64,000 nucleotides of DNA from Tardiphaga sp. P9-11 (lineage in GTDB: Bacteria > Pseudomonadota > Alphaproteobacteria > Rhizobiales > Xanthobacteraceae): contig NZ_NPKQ01000002.1 in NCBI RefSeq assembly GCF_008329525.1, positions 310,001-374,000 on the forward strand, in the 5' to 3' direction. Position numbers and translations under genes: made by a program. Below are positions 15,509 to 25,229 of this stretch, piece by piece. A model generated the notes under the pieces. It was not told the DNA's origin and did no database searches. It was given only the letters and a program-made list of their open reading frames with translations. How positions within the stretch are numbered: the first letter of the stretch is position 1; every line of letters begins with the position of its first letter.

Positions 15509-18190
15509 TTACTCGGCTGCCATCTCCAGCGGCGCGACGCGCGGCAGGATGATCTGGATGCGTGTTCCCTGCCCCGGGGCGGACTGCAGATGCAGACGTC
15601 CGCCGAGGCGGCTGGTGATGATGCTGTAGACGATGTGCAGGCCGAGGCCCGTGCCACCCTGATCCCGGCGCGTCGTGAAGAACGGGTCGAAAGCACGCCG
15701 CCGAACCTCCGGGCTCATGCCGACACCGTTATCCGTGAAAAGAATTTCCACATGGTCGTTACCTGCTTCCTGCACCTTGATCTCGACCGAGCCACCATTG
15801 CCATCGGGAAATGCATGAGCGACGGAATTGAGGAACAGATTGGTCAGCACCTGACCATACGGGCCCGGATAGCTGTTCATCGTCAGTCCCGGCTTGCAGT
15901 CGACCGAGAGCGCCAGCTTCTGTTTTCGTAACCCGGGCTTCAAACTCATCACCACCTGTTCGGTGAGATCGGCGAGATCAAAGACGCGCTGGTCGGAATA
16001 ATTGCGGTCAGCGGAAACCTGCTTGAACGACTGGATCAACTCAGCCGCACGATTGAGATTGGCGACCAATTGCGCCGCCGCGTCGCGGTTGGAATCGATG
16101 AACTCCATCAGAGTCGAGCGGCGCAGCTCACCGCGCGCGACCTCTTCGCCGAACAGCGCGATCTTGCGTTCCAGCGACGACGCCACCGTCAGGCTGATAC
16201 CGACGGGATTGTTGACCTCATGGGCAACACCCGCAACCAGCCGCCCAAGGGCCGCAAGCTTCTCCGCCTCGATCAGGGAATTCTGCGTCTCACGGAGATT
16301 GCGCAGCGCCGTTTCGGCAGCGTCCTTGGCCTTGAGCATCTCCTGCTCACTGCGCTTGCGTTGGCCGATATCGAGCGCCACGGTCACGATGTTCTGGATA
16401 TCACCATCGGCCGTCAGCAAGGGCAGCTTGTTGACCAGCCACTGCCGCATGACGCCGGCGGCGTCCTTGTATTCCTCTTCGTAGAAGCCAAGGCCCTTCC
16501 GCGTCTCGAGCACCTGCTTGTCGGGGGAATCGGTCTTTGACGCGCCAAAGCGCATCATCAACTCGCCGGTGGTTTTCCCGATCGCCTCACCGGGATCAAT
16601 GCCAAAAATTCCCGCCATATACCGGTTCATCAGAACGTATCGCAAATCAGTGTCTTTGACATTGATGACGGCAGGAACGGTATCGATGACCTGCTGCAGC
16701 AACCTGCGGCCTTCCCTGATCGCCGCTTCAGCATGTTTCTGGTTGGTGATGTCGCGGACTGTTCCCTCATAGCGCACAACCTCGCCATTCTCGTCGCGGA
16801 CCGCCGTAGCGCTATCGGACAGCCAGAGGACCGTGTCGTGGCGTTGACGGACCTGATACTCGAATTCGCGCACCATGCCGTCGCTTTCCATGCGCTGCTG
16901 ATACTCAGCCCGCGCCGCGGGATCGACATAGATATTGCGCGAGATATCCAGCGTGGCGCGGATCAGCTCTTCCGGTGAATCATACCCCATCATCCGCGCC
17001 AGCGCCGGATTGGCATTGAGCAGCGCGCCTGCAGGCGTCGTCACATAGATGCCGTCGACGGATCCTTCAAACAGCTTCCGATAACTTTCTTCCGCCAGCC
17101 TCTGCTCGGCCAACGCATGCAAGGCCGCTTCGCGCGCGGCATCTGCATCGACCAGCGTCCTGCGAAACACCTCCGCGGCGCGCGCGATGTCACCGATTTC
17201 ATTCTCCAGATCCATGGCCGGGATCGGCGTGTACTTGGCCCCACCCGCTAGCGCACGGATCGACCTGGCAATCGCCTTCAGCGGCTTCACGATCCGCCGC
17301 ACGACGAACAGCGCCGCCAGCAGTCCGACCAGAACGCCCGCCGTGCCAAGAATAATACTTTGCCATCTCGCCTCGGTCAGCGTGCGCGCGAACTCACGCG
17401 ACAAGACCCTGCCGCGACGGGCGCTGAGCTCGCGCAATAGTTCAGTCACCCGACCAATCAGCCGCCCTTCGGCGCCAAGCACATCCCTGTCGAGATCGGC
17501 GATCTCGCTTTCTGTTTCCGATATCGAAATGATTGCATCGGTGTAGGCATCGGCGGCCGCACGAAGCGCGGGCGTACCGATCGGCAGCGCACGCATACGC
17601 TGTGCAGCCTGCTCGGCCCCGATCGGATCGCGCGCCAGCAGAGCCGCCGCGATCTCGTTCTGCGCCCGGAACATGGCCTTGGCGGCATTCGAATTTGTCA
17701 CATCCGGAACAGCGTTCTCGAATTGCTCGCGGAGCGGCGGCAGCGTCGCCAGCATAGCGGATCGACGAGCGATCAGCGACGAGACGCGTTCGATCCCTTC
17801 GCGATACTTGGTCAGCCGCGCATCGACACCGTCGATCATGTCGCGCTGCTCGGGCGCAAGCTCGATCCGGGTCTTCTTCAGGAGATCGCCGAGCGCCGTG
17901 GCAGCCTGCGAGACCTTTTCCGGCTGTGCATCGGGATCGGTGACGAAATCGCGTGCAGCCAGCCGCAGGCTGATCAGGCGGCGGTCGATGTTCTCGGCCA
18001 GATCGCCGACGGTCTGCAGCCGCTCAAGCTCGGCGAAGGTATTGTCGATATGACGGATCGCGACCACGCTGGCGATGCTGGTGATCAGGATCACCGTCAA
18101 CACCAGCAGGAACCCGCTAAAGGTCAGCTGGCCGATCGAGAGCGAGGATGATCGGACCCGCTGAAAGAATGCCGCAATGGCAGAGGACAT
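15509..18190 (-). CDS. PAS-domain hybrid-type sensor histidine kinase (no receiver)
   Basis: This 893-residue membrane kinase has a first helix at residues 23-46, a periplasmic helical sensor region (about 47-275), a second helix (279-299), a HAMP domain (299-352), two PAS domains (about 370-475 and 490-610), a HisKA domain and an HATPase_c domain. The phosphorylated histidine is His657 in VAHEVNNPVG. The N box is around NLFLNS (785-790), G1 is DNGVGM (820-825) and G2 is GGTGLGL (845-851). The HEVNNP type resembles DctB/ZraS-like and cyanobacterial-type kinases. No response regulator is adjacent, so it is an orphan. It is the only gene between the GrlR-like gene and the alcohol dehydrogenase. 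Confidence 0.92.
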   Translation of the reverse strand: MSSAIAAFFQRVRSSSLSIGQLTFSGFLLVLTVILITSIASVVAIRHIDNTFAELERLQTVGDLAENIDRRLISLRLAARDFVTDPDAQPEKVSQAATALGDLLKKTRIELAPEQRDMIDGVDARLTKYREGIERVSSLIARRSAMLATLPPLREQFENAVPDVTNSNAAKAMFRAQNEIAAALLARDPIGAEQAAQRMRALPIGTPALRAAADAYTDAIISISETESEIADLDRDVLGAEGRLIGRVTELLRELSARRGRVLSREFARTLTEARWQSIILGTAGVLVGLLAALFVVRRIVKPLKAIARSIRALAGGAKYTPIPAMDLENEIGDIARAAEVFRRTLVDADAAREAALHALAEQRLAEESYRKLFEGSVDGIYVTTPAGALLNANPALARMMGYDSPEELIRATLDISRNIYVDPAARAEYQQRMESDGMVREFEYQVRQRHDTVLWLSDSATAVRDENGEVVRYEGTVRDITNQKHAEAAIREGRRLLQQVIDTVPAVINVKDTDLRYVLMNRYMAGIFGIDPGEAIGKTTGELMMRFGASKTDSPDKQVLETRKGLGFYEEEYKDAAGVMRQWLVNKLPLLTADGDIQNIVTVALDIGQRKRSEQEMLKAKDAAETALRNLRETQNSLIEAEKLAALGRLVAGVAHEVNNPVGISLTVASSLERKIALFGEEVARGELRRSTLMEFIDSNRDAAAQLVANLNRAAELIQSFKQVSADRNYSDQRVFDLADLTEQVVMSLKPGLRKQKLALSVDCKPGLTMNSYPGPYGQVLTNLFLNSVAHAFPDGNGGSVEIKVQEAGNDHVEILFTDNGVGMSPEVRRRAFDPFFTTRRDQGGTGLGLHIVYSIITSRLGGRLHLQSAPGQGTRIQIILPRVAPLEMAAE

Positions 18191-18292
18191 GGGTGTGGGA
18201 CCGGACTTCAGAGCGTCCCAATATATCCTGACTTCAGGTGCGGGGGGAACATGCTGGACGGCCCGATCGGGCCGAACCGTCCAGCATGGTGT

Positions 18293-20473
18293 TTATTTCG
18301 GCCGTATCGCGTCGGCCGTGCCCTGGATGAAGGCCTGGATCTTGACCACATCCGCTTCCGTGAGCTTGCCGGTAAAATCAGGCATGCCCTTGTCCTTGAA
18401 TGGCCCGTTGAAGACGATGTCCTTCAGGTTGGTGATGGTCTCGGTGGAGACGTAGCCCAGGTTGGGCACATTACCGCCCTTGTCCACGCCGGGCACGCCG
18501 TGGCAAGTCGCACAGGCGTTGACATAGATCGAGGTACCCTCCGGGACGTGAGTAGGGTCGTACTTCACGCCAGTCAGCAGATTGCCAATCTGGTACTTGG
18601 TGAAGGTTGGCAACGGCGCCTTGCCGCCAATGGCAAAGGTGTAGACCGTGCCGGGCGCCTCACGATCCGTGGCGCGCTGGGTGATGCCGAATACGCCACC
18701 CCACCCGACCGCCACCGAGACATATTGCACACCATCGACCATATAGGTCGCAGGTGCGGCCACCACGCCGGTACCAACCGGCGTTTCCCAGAGCTTCTCA
18801 CCTGTCTTGGCGTTATAGGCGATGAAACGACCATCGGCGGAACCCTGGAACACGAGATTGCCGGCTGTCGTGAGCGTGCCGCCGTTCCAGGGTGCGATGT
18901 ATTCGGCGCGCCAGGCTTCCTTCTGCCTGACCGGATCCCAAGCGATCAGACGACCGAACGGCAGGTTCTTCGGCGGCGCCGCATTGAGCGAGAAGCCGAC
19001 ATTCCAGCCGGTGGTGCCGCCAAACTTGTTCGACCCCGGCGCATTCTGCACCAGTGCCTTCTCACCCGTGAGGTTCAATGGCACGCCCTGCGCTGGCAGA
19101 TAGACCAGCCCGGTTTGCGGATTGAACGACATTGGGTGCCAGTTATGGGCACCGAACGGTCCGGGAATGCTGTCGAAGGATTTGTCCGCCGAGCGCGCTT
19201 CCGGCACCTCGATCGGACGACCACTGGCGTCATAGCCTGTGGCCCAGTTCACATCGACGAAGTTCTTCGCCGAGATGAACTTGCCGTTGGTGCGATCAAT
19301 GACGAAGAAGAAGCCGTTCTTCGGTGCGTGCAGCACCACCTTGCGCGGCGCACCATCGATGGTGAGATCGGCGAGGATCATCGGCTGGGTCGAGGTGTAA
19401 TCCCAGTTGTCGCCGGGCGTCTCCTGATAATGCCAGAGATACTTTCCGGTATCGGCATTCAGCGCGACGATGGAGCCGAGATAAAGATTGTCGCCGCCTG
19501 CCGGACTGCGCAGATTGCGATTCCAGGGCGAGCCGTTGCCAGTGCCGATATAGACCATGTTCAGGTCGGGGTCGAAGGTGATCGTATCCCATGCCGAACC
19601 GCCGCCGCCATTGACCCAGTATTTTCCGGCGGGATCCCAGGTCTTGGCTGCGGCAGCCATCGAGTCGTCCTCGAATGGCTTGGCCGGATCGCCGGGCACC
19701 GTGAACCAGCGCCAGGCCTGATTGCCGGTCTCTGCGTCATAGGCCGTCACGTAGCCGCGTACACCGTATTCGGCACCGCCATTGCCGATCACGACCTTGC
19801 CGTTGAACACGCGCGGCGCGCCGGTGATCGTGTAGGACATCTTGCGGTCAATGACCGTGTCCTTCTCCCAGATCTTGTTGCCCGTTGCGGCATCCAGCGC
19901 GACGAGCCGGCCGTCATAGGAGCCGACGAACACCTTACCCTTGTAGAGTGCGACACCGCGATTCACGACATCGCAGCAGCCGCGATAGCCCTTCTCGCGA
20001 TCAACGCCCGGATCGAAGGTCCACAGCCGCTTGCCGGTGCGGGTATCGACCGCATGCACGACGCTCCACGGCGCCGACACATACATGATGCCGTCAACGA
20101 CCAGCGGCGTCGCCTCGACGCCGCGGATGGATTCCAGATTATAGGTCCACATCAAGCCGATATCTTTGACGTTCTCGGCCGAGATCTGATTGAGCTTGCT
20201 GAAACGTGTCTCGGCATAATCAAGGCCGTAGGTCGGCCAGTCCTTTGACGTCGCCGTATTGGCCGTAATCGCAGCACTATCGATTGCCGATGTAACCGCC
20301 TTGATATGGTCCGGCGAGCCTTTGGTTTGCGCATGGGCCGCACCGCCCAACAACGTTGCACCAAATGCGACTGCGATGGATGTTCGGAGCCAACGGTGCC
20401 GTATAATATGTGAGTTGAGTGTCCCGTTGAAAAATGGACGCGAGGATGCGCCCCGACGAGCAAGCTGTCTCAT
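18293..20473 (-). CDS. Quinohaemoprotein alcohol dehydrogenase, type II (PQQ plus cytochrome c)
   Basis: This 726-residue periplasmic enzyme oxidises alcohols with PQQ and passes electrons to its own haem. It has a signal peptide ending near AHAQ (residue 49), an eight-blade propeller, vicinal cysteines Cys166-Cys167 (RGCCDV) that sit over PQQ, and the catalytic Asp358 in GDNWDYT. A C-terminal cytochrome c domain has CATCH at 654-658 and a Met ligand near 697 (KGMPDF). The same motif order is known for soluble type II enzymes such as that of Comamonas testosteroni. Thr360 stands where lanthanide-dependent enzymes have Asp, so calcium use is expected. The start at 20473 follows GGGAG; the longer reading to 21499 is antisense to another gene. 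No PQQ synthesis genes are nearby. Confidence 0.92.
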   Translation of the reverse strand: MRQLARRGASSRPFFNGTLNSHIIRHRWLRTSIAVAFGATLLGGAAHAQTKGSPDHIKAVTSAIDSAAITANTATSKDWPTYGLDYAETRFSKLNQISAENVKDIGLMWTYNLESIRGVEATPLVVDGIMYVSAPWSVVHAVDTRTGKRLWTFDPGVDREKGYRGCCDVVNRGVALYKGKVFVGSYDGRLVALDAATGNKIWEKDTVIDRKMSYTITGAPRVFNGKVVIGNGGAEYGVRGYVTAYDAETGNQAWRWFTVPGDPAKPFEDDSMAAAAKTWDPAGKYWVNGGGGSAWDTITFDPDLNMVYIGTGNGSPWNRNLRSPAGGDNLYLGSIVALNADTGKYLWHYQETPGDNWDYTSTQPMILADLTIDGAPRKVVLHAPKNGFFFVIDRTNGKFISAKNFVDVNWATGYDASGRPIEVPEARSADKSFDSIPGPFGAHNWHPMSFNPQTGLVYLPAQGVPLNLTGEKALVQNAPGSNKFGGTTGWNVGFSLNAAPPKNLPFGRLIAWDPVRQKEAWRAEYIAPWNGGTLTTAGNLVFQGSADGRFIAYNAKTGEKLWETPVGTGVVAAPATYMVDGVQYVSVAVGWGGVFGITQRATDREAPGTVYTFAIGGKAPLPTFTKYQIGNLLTGVKYDPTHVPEGTSIYVNACATCHGVPGVDKGGNVPNLGYVSTETITNLKDIVFNGPFKDKGMPDFTGKLTEADVVKIQAFIQGTADAIRPK

Positions 20474-20716
20474 GCATTTCACTCCCAATGGCCTCTGGCG
20501 GGCCTGCTGCGATGTTACGCGCAGGAGTTGAATCGTCAACAGATGAGAACAGCTCCAGATTTTTCTCTGTCGCGTTTTGCATCGCAAAGTTCGCGGAGAT
20601 CCTTTGAACCATCTGGTGAGATACAGGCGATCGACCACGCTTGCCCGCCCCTCACCTATCGTTATGATCGCACGACAGAGATGCGCATAGCATCCGCAGT
20701 ATTGAGGGGAAACGCC

Positions 20717-22285
20717 ATGAACATCACGCAGGGTTTGCGCCGCGCGCTGCAAACCAGCCCGCAAACAATAGCCACCATCGACGGCGCTCGCCGTCGGACA
20801 TGGCGCGAGGTTGGTGACCGCGTCGCGCGTTTTGCTGGTGCACTGCAAAAGCTTGGCGTCAAGCACGGCGACCGCGTGGCGGTGCTGATGCTGAACTCCG
20901 ACCGCTATCTCGAACTCTATCTGGGCATCGCCTGGACCGGCGCCGTAATCGTGCCAACCAATGTGCGCTGGAGCCACGCTGAAATTCTCGACTCCCTGCT
21001 CGACTGCCGAGCCAGCGCGTTGGTCGTCGACAACGCATTCGCTGACATGGGTGTCGAACTGGCGAAAGCTATGCCGCTGACGCTGGTTTATGCCGATGAC
21101 GATACAGGCCCGGCTGAAGCGCACGACTATGATGAGCTCATCGAGACGACTGCGCCGATTGCGGATGCCATGCGCGGCCGGGAGGAACTGGCCGGCATTT
21201 TCTACACCGGCGGAACGACAGGCCGCTCCAAGGGAGTGATGCTGAGCCACGGCAATATCATGAGCAACTCGCTGCATATGATGAGCGAAGGGCTCCTGCC
21301 CCATGGTTCGATCTATCTCAATGCCGCGCCGATGTTTCATGTCGCCAATGGCGGGGTGATGTTCACCTCGCTCGCCTCTGGCGGCACCAATGTCATCGTC
21401 CGGATGTTCAATCCGGAACTGGTGATGCAGACCATCTCTCGCGAGAAAGTATCGGCGACATTGATCGTCCCGACCATGATCCAGATGCTGGTCGATCACC
21501 CCGCATTCAAGACAGCCGATCTATCATCTCTGAAAATCATGATGTATGGCGCATCGCCGATCAACGATGCGCTCCTGAAGCGCGCGATGACCGGAATGCC
21601 AGGCACCGAATTCCACCAACTCTATGGCATGACCGAGCTGTCACCGCTGGCGACGCATCTGCCGTGGGATCAGCATATCGGTGAGGAAGCCACGGCCAAG
21701 AACCGTCAGCGCGCCTGCGGCCGCGCGGCGATCGGCTGCGAGGCCCGCATCGTCGACGCCAATCGCAAGCCTGTGCCGAATGGTGAAGTCGGCGAGGTCG
21801 CGGTGCGCGGCCAGAACGTGATGATGGGCTATTGGGAGCGACCGGAAGAGACCGCGAAAGCCGTGATCGACGGCTGGATGCACACAGGCGACGGCGGCTA
21901 CATGGACGACGAAGGCTATATTTATCTGGTCGACCGGATGAAGGACATGATCATCTCCGGCGGCGAGAACGTCTACTCCACCGAGGTCGAGAATGTCGTC
22001 GCACAGCATCCGGCCGTGGCGCAATGCGCCGTGATCGGCATTCCCGACCCGCAATGGGGCGAGACCGTGCATGCCTTCGTCATTCCGAAGCCCGGTACGA
22101 GTGTCAATGCCGCCGAGATCATCGCCTTCTGCAAGGAGAAGATCGCCGGCTACAAGTGCCCGCGCAGCGTGGACGTGCGCAGCGAACCCTTCCCGCTATC
22201 GGGTGCCGGCAAGGTGCTGAAGCGCGAGCTGCGACGGCCATTCTGGGAGAATGCCGCAGCAGCGCCGCAAGCCAGGGCGGGATAA
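20717..22285 (+). CDS. Fatty-acyl/aromatic acyl-CoA synthetase (AMP-forming)
   Basis: This 522-residue protein of the ANL superfamily activates a carboxylic acid with ATP and CoA. The P-loop-like motif is FYTGGTTGRSKGVMLSH (about residues 162-178). HTGDGGYMDDEGYIYLVDRMKDMIISGGENVYSTEVE covers the A8 hinge, and the catalytic lysine lies in GAGKVLKREL near the C-terminus. Length is standard. The ATG at 20717 follows GAGGGGAAACGCC; the upstream reading is not supported by a ribosome-binding site. It diverges from the alcohol dehydrogenase. The acyl substrate cannot be read reliably; a medium- or long-chain fatty acid is the default. Confidence 0.9.
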   Translation: MNITQGLRRALQTSPQTIATIDGARRRTWREVGDRVARFAGALQKLGVKHGDRVAVLMLNSDRYLELYLGIAWTGAVIVPTNVRWSHAEILDSLLDCRASALVVDNAFADMGVELAKAMPLTLVYADDDTGPAEAHDYDELIETTAPIADAMRGREELAGIFYTGGTTGRSKGVMLSHGNIMSNSLHMMSEGLLPHGSIYLNAAPMFHVANGGVMFTSLASGGTNVIVRMFNPELVMQTISREKVSATLIVPTMIQMLVDHPAFKTADLSSLKIMMYGASPINDALLKRAMTGMPGTEFHQLYGMTELSPLATHLPWDQHIGEEATAKNRQRACGRAAIGCEARIVDANRKPVPNGEVGEVAVRGQNVMMGYWERPEETAKAVIDGWMHTGDGGYMDDEGYIYLVDRMKDMIISGGENVYSTEVENVVAQHPAVAQCAVIGIPDPQWGETVHAFVIPKPGTSVNAAEIIAFCKEKIAGYKCPRSVDVRSEPFPLSGAGKVLKRELRRPFWENAAAAPQARAG

Positions 22286-22292
22286 GCCCGAA

Positions 22293-23093
22293 CTACGGCG
22301 CGCCGGTGAGTTCGAACACCTCGCCGTCATAGCCAGCCTCGATCGGGATGCGAAGTTGGCGCTTGTCGCCATCGCCCGTGACGATGGGCGTGACGCTGAC
22401 AATGGTGCTGCGGTTGGCGTCGTCGAGTGCTCCCGCAACGCTGGGCTGCTTGCCGAGCTTGATCAGATTGCGCGTGGTCGGGAACGGCAGCGTGAAACGA
22501 CCCGATGCACCGCCTGCCAGCGCTTCGCGTGGCGACAGCCAGATCGAATCCGTGGACTCCTTGCCATCATGCATGCCGACCTGTTCAGGCGGTGCCTCGG
22601 CGAGGAAAAACCATGTGTCGAAGCGCTTCTTCATGCCTTCCGGCGTGATCCAGTGTGCGTAGGGCACCAGCAGATCGAGCGCGAGCTCCAGATCGTTCTC
22701 GGCAATAATGTCAGCGAATTTGACCTTGCCTTCGTTGAGCGCATCGCGATGCTGATCGGCGATGGCGCTCGCTTTCGCTGCGGCGATCAGGTCGTTGGAG
22801 CCGCGCGGCCGCGCCAGCAGGATGCGGCTTTCCTCGAACGTCTCGCGGATCGCGGCGATACGGAATGCCAGCGCATCGGGATCGAGACCGTCGCCGCCGC
22901 TATAGAGGTTCGGCTGCGTACCGATCTCGCGATCACCGGCATCGACGCTCCCACCGGGAAACACCAGCGCGCCTGATGCGAATTCGATCTGATAGTGCCG
23001 CACCATCATGAAGACGTCGATGGCATCGGTTGCACCCTTGCGCAGCAGGAGGATGGTGGAAGCAGGACGCACAACGCCGGGCTCGCTTGGCAT
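22293..23093 (-). CDS. NUDIX hydrolase (NUDT19-like)
   Basis: This 266-residue protein shows FVFPGG-type GALVFPGGSVD (residues 41-51) followed, after an insertion, by AFRIAAIRETFEES with the core RETFEE at 83-88. This is a NUDIX box split by about 30 residues, as in the NUDT7/NUDT19 coenzyme A diphosphatase group. It probably hydrolyses CoA derivatives or other nucleoside diphosphates. It is convergent with the acyl-CoA synthetase, which fits a role in CoA housekeeping, and downstream of the DapA-like gene behind a terminator. Confidence 0.85.
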   Translation of the reverse strand: MPSEPGVVRPASTILLLRKGATDAIDVFMMVRHYQIEFASGALVFPGGSVDAGDREIGTQPNLYSGGDGLDPDALAFRIAAIRETFEESRILLARPRGSNDLIAAAKASAIADQHRDALNEGKVKFADIIAENDLELALDLLVPYAHWITPEGMKKRFDTWFFLAEAPPEQVGMHDGKESTDSIWLSPREALAGGASGRFTLPFPTTRNLIKLGKQPSVAGALDDANRSTIVSVTPIVTGDGDKRQLRIPIEAGYDGEVFELTGAP

Positions 23094-23145
23094 TCAGTTT
23101 CTCCCTGACCGGCATTCTTGGACGATGCCGCTTCTCATTCAAAAT

Positions 23146-23175
23146 ATTATGCCCGGGAGTCGCCCCGGGCATAAT
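23146..23175 (-). terminator. Terminator with 12-bp perfect stem
   Basis: ATTATGCCCGGG (23146-23157) and CCCGGGCATAAT (23164-23175) form a perfect hairpin with a six-base loop. On the minus strand it is followed by an AT-rich TATTTTGA run. It closes the DapA-like gene. Confidence 0.8.
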
Positions 23176-23192
23176 GACGTTTGCTAAATTGA

Positions 23193-24149
23193 CTAGCCCG
23201 CAGCACTCGACTGCGGCGCGATGTTCGCGCGTTTGTCGTAGCGCGCGACGCGCGAGAGGAGATAATCGACTTCCGCCTTCGCCTGCGCCGTGATCGCCAC
23301 ACCCGGCTTGCGCTGCGCGCTTGATGCAATAACGCCGCGCTTCTGGAGCACATATTTCCGGACCGCCAGACCGATGCCGAGCTGCTGCTCGTAGCGGATC
23401 AGCGGCAGATGCGCATCGAACAGGTCATGCGCCTTGTCGCGCTCGCCCTTCTTCTGCAGGTTGACCACATCGATCAGCAGTTCCGGGAAGGCGTAGCCGG
23501 TCATCGCGCCATCAGCGCCGCGCTCCATTTCGAAATCCAGGAACACACCGCCATTGCCGGTGAGGATCGAGGTTTCGCGCAGGCTGCCGTCCTTCTGGAA
23601 GTTACGCAGCGCGGTGATCTTCTCCAGGCCCGGCCAGTCCTCGTGCTTCAGCATCACACAGGACTTGGAGTCCATGATGATCTTGCGGATCACGGCGGGG
23701 GTCATCACCACGGTGAGGGTCAGGGGGTAGTCCTGCAGCACCCACGGCACGTCGTCGCCGATAGCGTCCACCGCCTGCTTGAAATAGTTGGTGATCTGGT
23801 CGTCGGTGCGCAGATGCGGCGGCGGGGCGATCATGACGCCCGCAGCGCCGGCATCCATCGACTTCAGCGCCAGCGAACGCATGGCGGCGAAACCGGGGGC
23901 GGAAACGCCGACGATGATCTGCATCTTGTCGCCGGCGCGCTTGATGAAGCGGGTGGCCACGGCCTCGGACTCGGCCCCCTCCAGTTTTGGCGCCTCGCCC
24001 ATGATGCCGAGCACGGTCACACCGTTGCAGCCGACCTGGGCGTAGAAATCCGTCAGGCCGTCGATCGATTTGTCGTCGATACGGCCGTCGTCGAGGAATG
24101 GGGTCGGTGCGATGGCGAAGGTGCCGGCGGCTTTGGCGGTCAGTTTCAT
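23193..24149 (-). CDS. Dihydrodipicolinate synthase-like aldolase/lyase
   Basis: This 318-residue TIM-barrel protein belongs to the DapA/NAL family. The Schiff-base lysine is Lys168 in VMLKHEDW and the catalytic tyrosine is Tyr141 in QDYPLT. GIMGEAPKL replaces the usual GTTGE motif, so the substrate-binding threonine pair is altered and the enzyme is probably not a lysine-pathway synthase. Relatives act on keto acids, and the neighbours are acyl-CoA genes, so a retro-aldol step on a degradation intermediate is possible. I prefer the second ATG (24149) because of GAGG spacing; 24152 is the alternative. Confidence 0.8.
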   Translation of the reverse strand: MKLTAKAAGTFAIAPTPFLDDGRIDDKSIDGLTDFYAQVGCNGVTVLGIMGEAPKLEGAESEAVATRFIKRAGDKMQIIVGVSAPGFAAMRSLALKSMDAGAAGVMIAPPPHLRTDDQITNYFKQAVDAIGDDVPWVLQDYPLTLTVVMTPAVIRKIIMDSKSCVMLKHEDWPGLEKITALRNFQKDGSLRETSILTGNGGVFLDFEMERGADGAMTGYAFPELLIDVVNLQKKGERDKAHDLFDAHLPLIRYEQQLGIGLAVRKYVLQKRGVIASSAQRKPGVAITAQAKAEVDYLLSRVARYDKRANIAPQSSAAG

Positions 24150-24228
24150 CATGGGCCTCTGTGAATGGATGCCGGCATTCTACCGGGAAATATCCGATCT
24201 GTCCGCCCGAACCGGGCTGAGATGCCCC

Positions 24229-25107
24229 TCAAAAACGCCGTGCCCCGTGCTGGCTTGCCTCGTCCGAGAAGAAGATCTCGCCGGCATGGGTCACCACATC
24301 CTGCGCGCTCCAGCCATCATGGGGCGGCTTCCAGCCTTCCATTTCCATCATCTTCATCTCGCGGACGCCGCGCGGGCCGGACACGCCGAGAACCTTGCCG
24401 GTCTGGCTGCCGGCGAGATCGCTGACCATGTAGAGCACCGCCGGCGCGATACCGTCCGGCCCCAGGGCCGCGCCGGGATTTTCGATATAGCGCGGCAGGT
24501 CAGCGGTCATGCGGGTCAGCGCGCCCGGCGCCAGCGTCCAGACGCGGATATTGTATTTGCGGCCCTCGATGGCCAGCACATTGGAAAGGCCCCAGATGCC
24601 GCCTTTGGCCGCGCCGTAATTGCTCTGGCCGAAATTGCCAATCAGGCCGGAGGTCGAGGACGTGTTGACGATAACGCCGCCGCCATTTTCCTTCATCCAC
24701 TTGAAGGCCGGCTGGGTGACGCAGAATGTGCCTTTGAGATGCACCTTCATGACCTTGTCCCAGGCGGCCTCGGAAGCCTTGGCGAAGGTCTGGTCGAGCA
24801 GGATGCCGGCATTGTTGACGAGGATGTCGACCTTGCCGAACGCCTTGATGGCATCGTCGAACACCGACTGGCCGCCTGATATGGTCGAGATGTCGGCGCC
24901 ATTGGCGACGGCCTTGCCGCCCTCTTTCTTGATGGCGTCGACGACCTGTTGCGCCATCGAGAGATCGGAGCCAGAGCCGTCACGCGGGCCGCCGAGATCG
25001 TTGACCACAACGGATGCGCCCTCGCGCGCGAACAGCTTTGCGTAGGCTTCACCGAGGCCGCCACCAGCGCCTGTGATGATGGCAACCTTGCCGTCGAGAA
25101 GACCCAT
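24229..25107 (-). CDS. Short-chain dehydrogenase, multifunctional-enzyme type
   Basis: This 292-residue SDR has the NAD(P) loop TGAGGGLG (residues 13-20), NNAG near 97, the catalytic serine in NTSSTSG, and YGAAK as the YxxxK pair. The N-terminal pattern MGLLDGKVAIITGAGGGLGEAYA and the loop VNDLGGPRDGSGSD match the hydroxyacyl-CoA dehydrogenase part of peroxisomal multifunctional enzyme 2. It probably oxidises a 3-hydroxyacyl-CoA in concert with the MaoC hydratase gene upstream. About 120 bases containing a palindromic repeat separate them. Confidence 0.9.
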   Translation of the reverse strand: MGLLDGKVAIITGAGGGLGEAYAKLFAREGASVVVNDLGGPRDGSGSDLSMAQQVVDAIKKEGGKAVANGADISTISGGQSVFDDAIKAFGKVDILVNNAGILLDQTFAKASEAAWDKVMKVHLKGTFCVTQPAFKWMKENGGGVIVNTSSTSGLIGNFGQSNYGAAKGGIWGLSNVLAIEGRKYNIRVWTLAPGALTRMTADLPRYIENPGAALGPDGIAPAVLYMVSDLAGSQTGKVLGVSGPRGVREMKMMEMEGWKPPHDGWSAQDVVTHAGEIFFSDEASQHGARRF

Positions 25108-25151
25108 GACGTTCTCCCTGTGTGGTTTTTTAGTTCTTGTTTTAGTTCCTC

Positions 25152-25220
25152 GTCATTCCCCGCCACTCCAATTGGAGTAGCTGAGGTTCGCGCGCGAAGA
25201 TGCGCGCGCCCCGGAACGAC
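25152..25220. repeat. Palindromic intergenic repeat (single copy)
   Basis: This 69-base element lies between the SDR and MaoC genes. It has imperfect inverted ends (GTCATTCC.../...GGAACGAC) and contains ACTCCAATTGGAGT. Its reverse complement matches the left half of the element at 28601-28748, which makes it an interspersed family. Confidence 0.75.
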
Positions 25221-25229
25221 AGCGTGTTG

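Noticed and set aside
18251-20248. 665-codon open frame on the plus strand
   Set aside because: It is exactly antisense to the alcohol dehydrogenase; its composition (many His, Arg, Asp) is that of a reverse-frame artefact of high-GC coding DNA.
20474-21499. N-terminal extension of the alcohol dehydrogenase frame
   Set aside because: The extra 342 codons run antisense to the acyl-CoA synthetase and its promoter; the signal peptide of the enzyme starts at 20473.
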